A DNA stretch of 64,000 nt from Cladorhizidae sp. MBARI D1340-BT2. Lineage: Eukaryota > Porifera > Demospongiae > Poecilosclerida > Cladorhizidae. The notes under the pieces are model-generated. The model saw nothing but the letters and a program-made list of their open reading frames with translations. It did not search any database and had not been told where the DNA came from. Positions 44,729-55,900 of the stretch are shown in pieces. The stretch is taken from contig JAQNBH010000014.1 of the NCBI GenBank assembly GCA_028752905.1, positions 28,572,168 through 28,636,167 of the forward strand. The letters run 5' to 3'. The translations under genes and the position numbers were made by a program. Position 1 is the first letter of the stretch, and every line of letters starts with the position of its first letter.

Positions 44729-47700
44729 AGATGACAGGATTTAAGATCTCCTGGTAGTCGAGTCTTTATGAAGGACAGGATTTGGGGTCTCCTGGTACTG
44801 AAGTCTTTATGAAGGACAGGATTTGGGTCTCCTGGTAGTCAAGTCTTTATGAAGGGCAGGATTTGGGGTCACCTGGTAGTCAAGTCTTTAGGAAGGGCAG
44901 GATTTGGGGTCTCCTGGTAGTCAAGTCTTTATGAAGGGCAGGATTTGGGGTCACCTGGTAGTCAAGTCTTTATGAAGGGCAGGATTTGGGGTCACCTGGT
45001 AGTCGAGTCTTTATGAAGGGCAGGATTTGGGGTAACCTGGTAGTCAAGTCTTTATGAAGGGCAGGATTTGGGGTCTACTGGTAGTCAAGTCTTTAGGAAG
45101 GCCAGGATTTGGGGTCACTTGGTAGTCAAGTCTTTAGGAAGGCCAGGATTTGGGGTCTCCTGGTACTGAAGTCTTTATGAAGGACAGGATTTGGGTCTCC
45201 TGGTAGTCAAGTCTTTATGAAGGGCAGGATTTGGGGTCACCTGGTAGTCAAGTCTTTAGGAAGGGCAGGATTTGGGGTCTCCTGGTAGTCAAGTCTTTAT
45301 GAAGGGCAGGATTTGGGGTCACCTGGTAGTCAAGTCTTTATGAAGGGCAGGATTTGGGGTCACCTGGTAGTCAAGTCTTTATGAAGGGCAGGATTTGGGG
45401 TCTACTGGTAGTCAAGTCTTATGAAGGGCAGGATTTGGGGTCTCCTGGTAGTCAAGTCTTTAGGAAGGCCAGGATTTGGGGTCACTTGGTAGTCAAGTCT
45501 TTATGAAGGGCAGGATTTGGGGTCACCTGGTAGTCGAGTCTTTATGAAGGGCAGGATTTGGGGTAACCTGGTAGTCAAGTCTTTATGAAGGGCAGGATTT
45601 GGGGTCTACTGGTAGTCAAGTCTTTAGGAAGGCCAGGATTTGGGGTCACTTGGTAGTCAAGTCTTTAGGAAGGCCAGGATTTGGGGTCTCCTGGTACTGA
45701 AGTCTTTATGAAGGACAGGATTTGGGTCTCCTGGTAGTCAAGTCTTTATGAAGAGCAGGATTTGGGGTCACCTGGTAGTCAAGTCTTTAGGAAGGGCAGG
45801 ATTTGGGGTCTCCTGGTAGTCAAGTCTTTATGAAGGGCAGGATTTGGGGTCACCTGGTATTCAAGTCTTTATGAAGGGCAGGATTTGGGGTCACCTGGTA
45901 GTCAAGTCTTTATGAAGGGCAGGATTTGGGGTCTACTGGTAGTCAAGTCTTATGAAGGGCAGGATTTGGGGTCTCCTGGTAGTCAAGTCTTTAGGAAGGC
46001 CAGGATTTGGGGTCACTTGGTAGTCAAGTCTTTAGGAAGGCCAGGATTTGGGGTCTCCTGGTACTGAAATCTTTATGAAGGACAGGATTTGGGTCTCCTG
46101 GTAGTCAAGTCTTTATGAAGGGCAGGATTTGGGGTCACCTGGTAGTCAAGTCTTTAGGAAGGGCAGGATTTGGGGTCTCCTGGTAGTCAAGTCTTTATGA
46201 AGGGCAGGATTTGGGGTCACCTGGTAGTCAAGTCTTTATGAAGGGTAGGATTTGGGGTCACCTGGTAGTCAAGTCTTTATGAAGGGCAGGATTTGGGGTC
46301 TACTGGTAGTCAAGTCTTTAGGAAGGCCAGGATTTGGGGTCACTTGGTAGTCAAGTCTTTAGGAAGGCCAGGATTTGGGGTCTCCTGGTACTGAAATCTT
46401 TATGAAGGACAGGATTTGGGTCTCCTGGTAGTCAAGTCTTTATGAAGGGCAGGATTTGGGGTCACCTGGTAGTCAAGTCTTTAGGAAGGGCAGGATTTGG
46501 GGTCTCCTGGTAGTCAAGTCTTTATGAAGGGCAGGCTTTGGGGTCACCTGGTAGTCAAGTCTTTATGAAGGGTAGGATTTGGGGTCACCTGGTAGTCAAG
46601 TCTTTATGAAGGGCAGGATTTGGGGTCTACTGGTAGTCAAGTCTTTAGGAAGGCCAGGATTTGGGGTCACTTGGTAGTCAAGTCTTTAGGAAGGCCAGGA
46701 TTTGGGGTCTCCTGGTACTGAAGTCTTTATGAAGGACAGGATTTGGGTCTCCTGATAGTCAAGTCTTTATGAAGGGCAGGATTTGGGGTCACCTGGTAGT
46801 CAAGTCTTTAGGAAGGGCAGGATTTGGGGTCTCCTGGTAGTCAAGTCTTTATGAAGGGCAGGATTTGGGGTCACCTGGTAGTCAAGTCTTTATGAAGGGC
46901 AGGATTTGGGGTCTCCTGGTAGTCAAGTCTTTAGGAAGCCCAGGATTTGGGGTCACTTGGTAGTCAAGTCTTTAGGAAGGCCAGGATTTGGGGTCTCCTG
47001 GTAGTCAAGTCTTTATGAAGGGCAGGATTTGGGGTCACCTGGTAGTCGAGTCTTTATGAAGGGCAGGATTTGGGGTAACCTGGTAGTCAAGTCTTTATGA
47101 AGGGCAGGATTTGGGGTCTACTGGTAGTCAAGTCTTTAGGAAGGCCAGGATTTGGGGTCACTTGGTAGTCAAGTCTTTAGGAAGGCCAGGATTTGGGGTC
47201 TCCTGGTACTGAAGTCTTTATGAAGGACAGGATTTGGGTCTCCTGGTAGTCAAGTCTTTATGAAGGGCAGGATTTGGGGTCACCTGGTAGTCAAGTCTTT
47301 AGGAAGGGCAGGATTTGGGGTCTCCTGGTAGTCAAGTCTTTATGAAGGGCAGGATTTGGGGTCACCTGGTAGTCAAGTCTTTATGAAGGGCAGGATTTGG
47401 GGTCACCTGGTAGTCGAGTCTTTATGAAGGGCAGGATTTGGGGTAACCTGGTAGTCAAGTCTTTATGAAGGGCAGGATTTGGGGTCTACTGGTAGTCAAG
47501 TCTTTAGGAAGGCCAGGATTTGGGGTCACTTGGTAGTCAAGTCTTTAGGAAGGCCAGGATTTGGGGTCTCCTGGTACTGAAGTCTTTATGAAGGACAGGA
47601 TTTGGGTCTCCTGGTAGTCAAGTCTTTATGAAGGGCAGGATTTGGGGTCACCTGGTAGTCAAGTCTTTAGGAAGGGCAGGATTTGGGGTCTCCTGGTAGT

Positions 47701-50010
47701 CAAGTCTTTATGAAGGGCAGGATTTGGGGTCACCTGGTAGTCAAGTCTTTATGAAGGGCAGGATTTGGGGTCACCTGGTAGTCAAGTCTTTATGAAGGGC
47801 AGGATTTGGGGTCTACTGGTAGTCAAGTCTTATGAAGGGCAGGATTTGGGGTCTCCTGGTAGTCAAGTCTTTAGGAAGGCCAGGATTTGGGGTCACTTGG
47901 TAGTCAAGTCTTTATGAAGGGCAGGATTTGGGGTCACCTGGTAGTCGAGTCTTTATGAAGGGCAGGATTTGGGGTCACCTGGTAGTCAAGTCTTTATGAA
48001 GGGCAGGATTTGGGGTCTACTGGTAGTCAAGTCTTTATGAAGGGCAGGATTTGGGGTCTCCTGGTAGTCAAGTCTTTAGGAAGCCCAGGATTTGGGGTCA
48101 CTTGGTAGTCAAGTCTTTAGGAAGGCCAGGATTTGGGGTCTCCTGGTAGTCAAGTCTTTATGAAGGACAGGATTTGGGGTCTCCTGGTAGTCAAGTCTTT
48201 ATGAAGGCCAGGATTTGGGGTCACCTGGTAGTCAAGTCTTTAGGAAGGCCAGGATTTGGGGTCTCCTGGTAGTCAAGTCTTATGAAGGACAGGATTTGGG
48301 GTCACCTGGTAGTCAAGTCTTATGAAGGGCAGGATTTGGGGTCACCTGGTAGTCAAGTCTTTATGAAGGGCAGGATTTGGGGTCTACTGGTAGTCAAGTC
48401 TTATGAAGGGCAGGATTTGGGGTCTCCTGGTAGTCAAGTCTTTAGGAAGGCCAGGATTTGGGGTCACTTGGTAGTCAAGTCTTTAGGAAGGCCAGGATTT
48501 GGGGTCTCCTGGTACTGAAATCTTTATGAAGGACAGGATTTGGGTCTCCTGGTAGTCAAGTCTTTATGAAGGGCAGGATTTGGGGTCACCTGGTAGTCGA
48601 GTCTTTATGAAGGCAGGATTTGGGGTAACCTGGTAGTCAAGTCTTTATGAAGGGCAGGATTTGGGGTCTCCTGGTAGTCAAGTCTTTAGGAAGCCCAGGA
48701 TTTGGGGTCACTTGGTAGTCAAGTCTTTAGGAAGGCCAGGATTTGGGGTCTCCTGGTAGTCAAGTCTTTATGAAGGACAGGATTTGGGGTCTCCTGATAT
48801 ATAGTCAAGTCTTTATGAAGGCCAGGATTTGGGGTCACCTGGTAGTCAAGTCTTTAGGAAGGCCAGGATTTGGGGTCTCCTGGTAGTCAAGTCTTATGAA
48901 GGACAGGATTTGGGGTCACCTGGTAGTCAAGTCTTATGAAGGGCAGGATTTGGGGTCACCTGGTAGTCAAGTCTTTATGAAGGGCAGGATTTGGGGTCTA
49001 CTGGTAGTCAAGTCTTATGAAGGGCAGGATTTGGGGTCTCCTGGTAGTCAAGTCTTTAGGAAGGCCAGGATTTGGGGTCACTTGGTAGTCAAGTCTTTAG
49101 GAAGGCCAGGATTTGGGGTCTCCTGGTACTGAAATCTTTATGAAGGACAGGATTTGGGTCTCCTGGTAGTCAAGTCTTTATGAAGGGCAGGATTTGGGGT
49201 CACCTGGTAGTCAAGTCTTTAGGAAGGGCAGGATTTGGGGTCTCCTGGTAGTCAAGTCTTTATGAAGGGCAGGATTTGGGGTCACCTGGTAGTCAAGTCT
49301 TTATGAAGGGTAGGATTTGGGGTCACCTGGTAGTCAAGTCTTTATGAAGGGCAGGATTTGGGGTCACTTGGTAGTCAAGTCTTTAGGAAGGCCAGGATTT
49401 GGGGTCTCCTGGTACTGAAATCTTTATGAAGGACAGGATTTGGGTCTCCTGGTAGTCAAGTCTTTATGAAGGGCAGGATTTGGGGTCACCTGGTAGTCAA
49501 GTCTTTAGGAAGGGCAGGATTTGGGGTCTCCTGGTAGTCAAGTCTTTATGAAGGGCAGGATTTGGGATCACCTGGTAGTCAAGTCTTTATGAAGGGTAGG
49601 ATTTGGGGTCACCTGGTAGTCAAGTCTTTATGAAGGGCAGGATTTGGGGTCTACTGGTAGTCAAGTCTTTAGGAAGGCCAGGATTTGGGGTCACTTGGTA
49701 GTCAAGTCTTTAGGAAGGCCAGGATTTGGGGTCTCCTGGTAGTCAAGTCTTTATGAAGGACAGGATTTGGGGTCTCCTGATATATAGTCAAGTCTTTATG
49801 AAGGCCAGGATTTGGGGTCACCTGGTAGTCAAGTCTTTAGGAAGGCCAGGATTTGGGGTCTCCTGGTAGTCAAGTCTTATGAAGGACAGGATTTGGGGTC
49901 ACCTGGTAGTCAAGTCTTATGAAGGGCAGGATTTGGGGTCACCTGCTAGTCAAGTCTTATGAAGGGCAGGATTTGGGGTCTCCTGGTAGTCAAGTCTTAT
50001 GAAAGACGAA
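44729..50010 (+). repeat. 41-bp minisatellite, second block, with higher-order repeats
   Basis: About 128 units. A marker variant (ctcctggtactgaa(g/a)tc followed by a unit with atttgggtctcc) recurs roughly every 328, 368 or 492 bases, close to 8, 9 and 12 units. A 15-unit block at 48282 recurs 614 bases later at 48896 with identical translation. This is higher-order structure, as in satellites that expand by block exchange. Confidence 0.95.
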
Positions 50011-50914
50011 TTGTATGCAAGTTGTGTGTGAGAATGCTAGTGTTTGGTGTGGAAGATAGATACGAGGATACTTGATGACGTATTTCAAAACAAGATTCAC
50101 ACTTTCTATGACGTTTAGGTGGCTCACTACAGGTGCAAAGGATTCAAGGCATGCCTAGAGTATTTTTTGAGCTAACACTGGCCAAAATCACCACATAACT
50201 CTTAGAACCCTAGCGGCCGGTTTTTCGGCCGATATGTAGAGGCGTATATACCCGAGCGGCCGATATTTCGGCCAGCGATTTCCCCCCCCCCCCTTTTTTT
50301 TTTTTTTTGCATTATCAATAAATATAATCAACTTGGAAATTTTTGTTCTTTTTTCCCCTCCAGGACCATAGGATGCCCATGTTAGGGAGCATAGGGTTCT
50401 AAGGGTTAAGCAGCTAGGAAGCTGCCAATGGGAGTGGGTTTCTCCCTCTTCATAGCTCGAGTAAGGAAAGCGAAGGCATTTCAGACATATATGGTATGGA
50501 TCATCATGTACTTTGTTTGCATTTGAACACGTTAAAAACCGTGTTACACATTAGACATAGAAATGTTGCTTGCAAAATTGAGAGAATACAGAGCGTCTAC
50601 AAGAAGAGGTCTAGACTAACAGTAGAATGTTGCAGTTGCAATGGGGACATATCCTTCCGCTGGTTCAGGTCTGTGCAGAGGTTAGCACGGGGTGCCTGTG
50701 ATAGTTTCGACCTTCCTACTAAGATGATCTTGTCTGCAGCAAAATAAATAATAATTATGACGATGATGAGATTCATGAAGTTTGTTGTTGTTGTAAGTTT
50801 TTTCCCCACTCAATAATAATCTTAACAACAACAACAGCAATAACAACAATAACAACAATAACAAACGTGTTACAGGAAGGGACAACAACTTTTGTAGCTC
50901 TAACTAGTTCTAGA
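50011..50914. other. intergenic spacer, no gene recognised
   Basis: Contains a short tandem pair of cggccga(a/t)a words (50210-50275), a C-then-T homopolymer pair (50281-50308) and an aacaacaat-type repeat near 50820-50865. No coding support. Confidence 0.5.
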
Positions 50915-52655
50915 CACCAACCCAGCGTGGTGTTGGTCCAGCGTGTGTCTCGATAGAGGCAACCTACTTCAACCTGCCTCCACCCAGCGTGGTGTCGGTC
51001 CAGTGTGTGTCCCAATAGAGGTAGTGGCAACCTACTTCAACCTGCCTCAACCCAGTGTGGTGTTGGTCCAGTGTGTGTCCCCATAGAGCTATTGGCAACC
51101 TACTCCAACCTAGTGTGGTGTTGGTCCAGTGTGTGTCCCGATAGAGGTATTGTCAACCTACTCCAACCTGCCACCACCCAGTGTGGTGTTGGTCCAGTGT
51201 GTGTCCCCATAGAGCTATTGTCAACCTACTCCAAACTGCCACCACCCAGTGTGGTGTTGGTCCAGTGTGTGTCCCCATAGAGCTATTGTCAACCTACTTC
51301 AACCTGCCTCAACCTAGTGTGGTGTTGGTCCAGTGGTGTCCCCACCAGTGGTGTCCCCATAGAGCTATTGTCAACCTACTTCAACCTGCCTCAACCTAGT
51401 GTGGTGTTGGTCCAGTGTGTGTCCCCATAGAGCTATTGTCAACCTACTTCAACCTGCCTCAACCCAGTGTGGTGTTGGTCCAGGGTGTGTCCCCATAGAG
51501 CTATTTCAACCTACTTCAACCTGCCTCCACCCAGTGTGGTGTTGGTCCAGGGTGTGTCCCCATAGAGCTATTTCAACCTACTTCAACCTGCCTCAACCCA
51601 GTGTGATGTTGGTCCAGGATTTGTCCCCATAGGGCTATTATCAACCCACTTCAACCTGCCTCAACCCAGTGTGGTGTTGGTCCAGTGTGTGTCCCCATAG
51701 AGCTATTGTCAACCTACTTCAACCTGCTCAACCCAGTGTGGTGTTGGTCCAGTGGTGTCCCCATAGAGCTATTGTCAACCTACTTCAACCTGCCTCAACC
51801 TAGTGTGGTGTTGGTCCAGTGGTGTCCCCATAGAGCTATTGTCAACCTACTTCAACCTGCCTCAACCTAGTGTGGTGTTGGTCCAGTGTGTGTCCCCATA
51901 GAGCTATTGTCAACCTACTTCAACCTGCCTCAACCTAGTGTGGTGTTGGTCCAGTGGTGTCCCCATAGAGCTATTGTCAACCTCAACCTGCCTCAAGTTA
52001 GTGTGGTGTTGGTCCAGTGTGTGTCCCCATAGAGCTATTGTCAACCTACTTCAACCTGCTCAACCCAGTGTGGTGTTGGTCCAGTGGTGTCCCCATAGAG
52101 CTATTGTCAACCTACTTCAACCTGCCTCAACCTAGTGTGGTGTTGGTCCAGTGTGTGTCCCCATAGAGCTATTGTCAACCTACTTCAACCTGCCTCAACC
52201 CAGTGTGGTGTTGGTCCAGTGTGTGTCCCCATAGAGCTATTGTTAGCCTACTTCAACCTGCCTCAACCTAGTGAGGTGTTGGTCCAGTGTGTGTCCCCAT
52301 AGAGCTACATGTATTGTCAACCTACTTCAACCTGCCTCCACCCAGTGTGGTGTTGGTCCAAGGTGTGTCCCCATAGAGCTATTGTCAACCTACTTCAACC
52401 TGCCTCAACCCAGTGTGGTGTTGGTCCAGTGCTGTCCTATTGTCAGCCTACTTCAACCTGCCTCAACCTAGTGTGGTGTTGGTCCAGTGGTGTCCTATTG
52501 TCAGCCTACTTCAACCTGCCTCCACCCAGTGTGGTGTTGGTCCAGTGTGTGTCCCCATAGAGCTATTGTCAACCTACTTCAACCTGCCTCAACCCAGTGT
52601 GGTGTTGGTCCAGTGTGTGTCCCCATAGAGCTATTGTTAGCCTACTTCAAACCCT
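50915..52655 (-). repeat. 69-bp satellite, inverted array
   Basis: About 26 units that are the reverse complement of those at 19790-21312: gtgtggtgttggtccagtgt, gtccccatagagctattgtc, aacctacttcaacctgcctc. Several units carry a short form ('ccagtggtgtccccat'). The plus-strand ORFs reading CWSSVCPHRAIVNLLQPAS are satellite translations. Confidence 0.95.
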
Positions 52656-52817
52656 ACTTGATGTTGATTCTCTCTCTGTGGGTGTGTGTTTGTGTGTGTG
52701 TGTGTGTCTCATTGACCTTTCTCTTCTTCAACATGTCTTGACTCGGGATTGTAATAAAAATGTCCACCGATCGATACTTTCAACCTCATCCGACCCAAAC
52801 AAGAATGCTATCATAAC

Positions 52818-52909
52818 TTACATATCCTTTTTCATAAATGTTGGAAGAAAATCAAAGTCCATTTTATTCTGGATGACTGCCATCAAGCACAACTGCTGCA
52901 GGGTTGGAA
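52818..52909 (-). CDS. KLHDC3: KLHDC3-type exon: C-terminal segment
   Basis: Found by looking for the expected LCKLAVIQ-like block; too short to appear as an ORF. The acceptor cttttccttcttag is strong. It encodes PTLQQLCLMAVIQNKMDFDF and then LPTFMKKDM with TAA. The TAA overlaps a good donor (GATAT|gtaagt at 52822/52821), so the frame may either stop here or splice to one more exon. The family normally has about 15-20 further residues. Confidence 0.75.
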
Positions 52910-55900
52910 CTAAGAAGGAAAAGAGGATCGAATGCGAGGAAGGGGAGAAGGAACAAACAAGAGAGGGGGAGGAGCATGGGAGAAAGAAAATGAGCAATAT
53001 CGTGAAGATAGTGAATTATGAAAAGTAGAGAGAAGAACAGTTTGATAGAGAAGAGAGGGCATTTGAAGGAGAAGAAGGAGTTTGATAGAGAAGAGAGGGC
53101 ATTTGAAAGAGAAGAAGGAGTTTGATAGAGAAGAGAGTTTGAAAGAGTGAAGGCAGAGGAGGAGTTTGAAAGGAAGGCAGAGGAGTTAAGGCAGAGGGAG
53201 TTTGAAAAAGAGAAGGCAGAGGGAGTTTGAAAGAGTGAAGGCAGAGAAGGTTGAAAGAGTGAAAGCAGAGGAGTTTGAAAAAGAGAAGGCAGAGGAGTTT
53301 GAAAGAGTGAAGAGAGGAGGTTGAAAGAGAGAAGGCAGAGGAGTTTGAAGGAGTGAAGGTAGAGGAGTTTGTAAGAGTGAAGGCAGAGGAGTTTGAAAAA
53401 GAGAAGGCAGAGGAGTTTGAAAGAGTGAAGAGAGGAGGTTGAAAGAGAGAAGGCAGAGGAGTTTGAAAGAGCGAAGGTAGAGGAGTTTGTAAGAGTGAAG
53501 GCAGAGGAGTTTGAAAAAGAGAAGGCAGAGGAGTTTGAAAGAGTGAAGAGAGGAGGTTGAAAGAGAGAAGGCAGAGGAGTTTGAAAGAGCGAAGGTAGAG
53601 GAGTTTGTAAGAGTGAAGGCAGAGGAGTTTGAAAGAGCGAAGGCAGAGGAGTTTGAAAGAGTGAAGGCAGAGGAGTTTGAAAGAGTGAAGGCAGAGGAGT
53701 TTGAAAAAGAGAAGGCAGAGGTAGTTTGAAGGAGAAGGCAGAGGAGTTTGAAAGAGAGAAGGCAAAGGGAGTTTGAAAGAGTGAAGGCAGAGGAGTTTTG
53801 AAAGAGTGAAGAAAGGAGGTTGAAAGAGTGAAGGCAGAGGAGTTTGAAAGAGTGAAGGCAGAGGAGTTTGAAAGAGTGAAGGCAGAGGGAGTTTGAAAAA
53901 GAGAAGGCAGAGGAGTTTGAAAGAGTGAAGAGAGGAGGTTGAAAGAGAGAAGGCAGAGGGAGTTTGAAAGAGCGAAGGCAGAGGAGTTTGAAAGAGAGAA
54001 GGCAAGAGGAGTTTGAAAGAGCGAAGGCAGAGGAGTTTGAAAGAGTGAAGGCAGAGGAGTTTATTTGACAAAGAGAAGAAAAAAGGGAGAGATGACAACA
54101 GTTTGAAAGAGAATAAGAGGGACTTTAAAATGAGGAAGAATGTGAGAGAAAATGCTGTAAAGTTTGCAAGAGTGATGAGGGAAATTCAAACATATGCCCC
54201 CCTCTCCCCCCGCCCCCCCCCCCTCCTGCTCTCCTCACTGAGGTGTAAAAAAAAGACATCATTGTGATCATGTAGGATATCTCTCCTCCTTCCATTTCGT
54301 TCCATTCTGACGGGACTGGTACCGCCACAGATCAGAATTTCGGAACCTACCACTGCACAGCCCACTCGACGGCGAGGGCATGGGTTGGTTCCAAATGGAC
54401 GGATCTCAGTCACATGCCAGGTCTCTGCAAGACAAGAAAAGCTCACTAAATGAAATGTCCATCGTATATATTGATGGCAAATATATACTATAACAAGAAC
54501 AGTATTAACAATAAAAATAATAATGAAGAAGATTTGTCTTTTAAGAAATGGAGTATGAGCAATGAAGGCAGTGGCATTTACTAGCAGGGGGATGGTTCAC
54601 AAAGTGCACAGCCGTAATCTGTAATACATGTATTTCATGTTTAAAAGGGTTATGGCACGAGTGTCTAGTATACTACAGGAAGTATCTAGTGTACTGCAGC
54701 AAGTGTCTAGTATACTACAGGAAGTGCATGTATACTACAGGAAGTACAGCAATGAGATCCATAAAGGAGCTACCACATATATACATGTCTAGTGTACTAC
54801 AGCAACTGTCTAGTATACTACAGGAAGTACTGTAATGAGATCCATAAAGGAACTATCGCAGAGGTGTCTAATATATTACAGGAAGTGTCCAGTGTACTAC
54901 AGGAAGTATAGTAATGAGATTCATAAAGTAATAATCACATGAACTTTAAACTCAATTATACACATGCAGAGTTTGTAGTTGGCCTTTAAAAAAAATTTTT
55001 TTTTGAGAGGCCAGCGCAGAGCATGCTAGTGAGAGTGGAGTGCCCCAGTGTGGAGCATGCTAGTGAGAGTGGAGTGCCCCAGTGTGGAGCATGCTAGTGA
55101 GAGTGGAGTGCCCCAGTGTGGAGCATGCTAGTGAGAGTGGAGTGCCCCAGTGTGGAGCATGCTAGTGAGAGTGGAGTGCCCCAGTGTGGAGCATGCTAGT
55201 GAGAGTGGAGTGCCCCAGTGTGGAGCATGCTAGTGAGAGTGGAGTGCCCCAGTGTGGAGCATGCTAGTGAGAGTGGAGTGCCCCAGTGTGGAGCATGCTA
55301 GTGAGAGTGGAGTGTCCCAGTGTGGAGCATGCTAGTGAGAGTGGAGTGCCCCAGTGTGGAGCATGCTAGTGAGAGTGGAGTGCCAGTGTGGAGCATGCTA
55401 GTGAGAGTGGAGTGCCAGTGTGGAGCATGCTAGTGAGAGTGGAGTGCCAGTGTGGAGCATGCTAGCGAGAGTGGAGTGCCAGTGTGGAGCATGCTAGTGA
55501 GAGTGGAGTGCCAGTGTGGAGCATGCTAGTGAGAGTGGAGTGCCAGTGTGGAGCATGCTAGTGAGAGTGGAGTGCCAGTGTGGAGCATGCTAGTGAGAGT
55601 GGAGTGCCAGTGTGGAGCATGCTAGTGAGAGTGGAGTGCCAGTGTGGAGCATGCTAGTGAGAGTGGAGTGCCAGTGTGGAGCATGCTAGTGAGAGTGGAG
55701 TGCCAGTGTGGAGCATGCTAGTGAGAGTGGAGTGCCAGTGTGGAGCATGCTAGCGAGAGTGGAGTGCCAGTGTGGAGCATGCTAGCGAGAGTGGAGTGCC
55801 AGTGTGGAGCATGCTAGCGAGAGTGGAGTGCCAGTGTGGAGCATGCTAGCGAGAGTGGAGTGCCAGTGTGGAGCATGCTAGCGAGAGTGGAGTGCCAGTG

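Noticed and set aside
41885..49132. Short ORFs reading KDRIWGLLVVKSYEGQDL
   Set aside because: Translations of the 41-bp array across three units.
53030..54075. Plus-strand EFERVKAE coiled-coil-like repeat
   Set aside because: Single-base indels break the frame every few units, and the sequence lies in an intron of the opposite-strand gene.
53016..54098. Minus-strand ORF of 360 codons rich in Phe, Leu, Pro, Ser
   Set aside because: Pyrimidine strand of a 24-bp minisatellite inside a kelch-gene intron; no stops by composition, and it matches no family.
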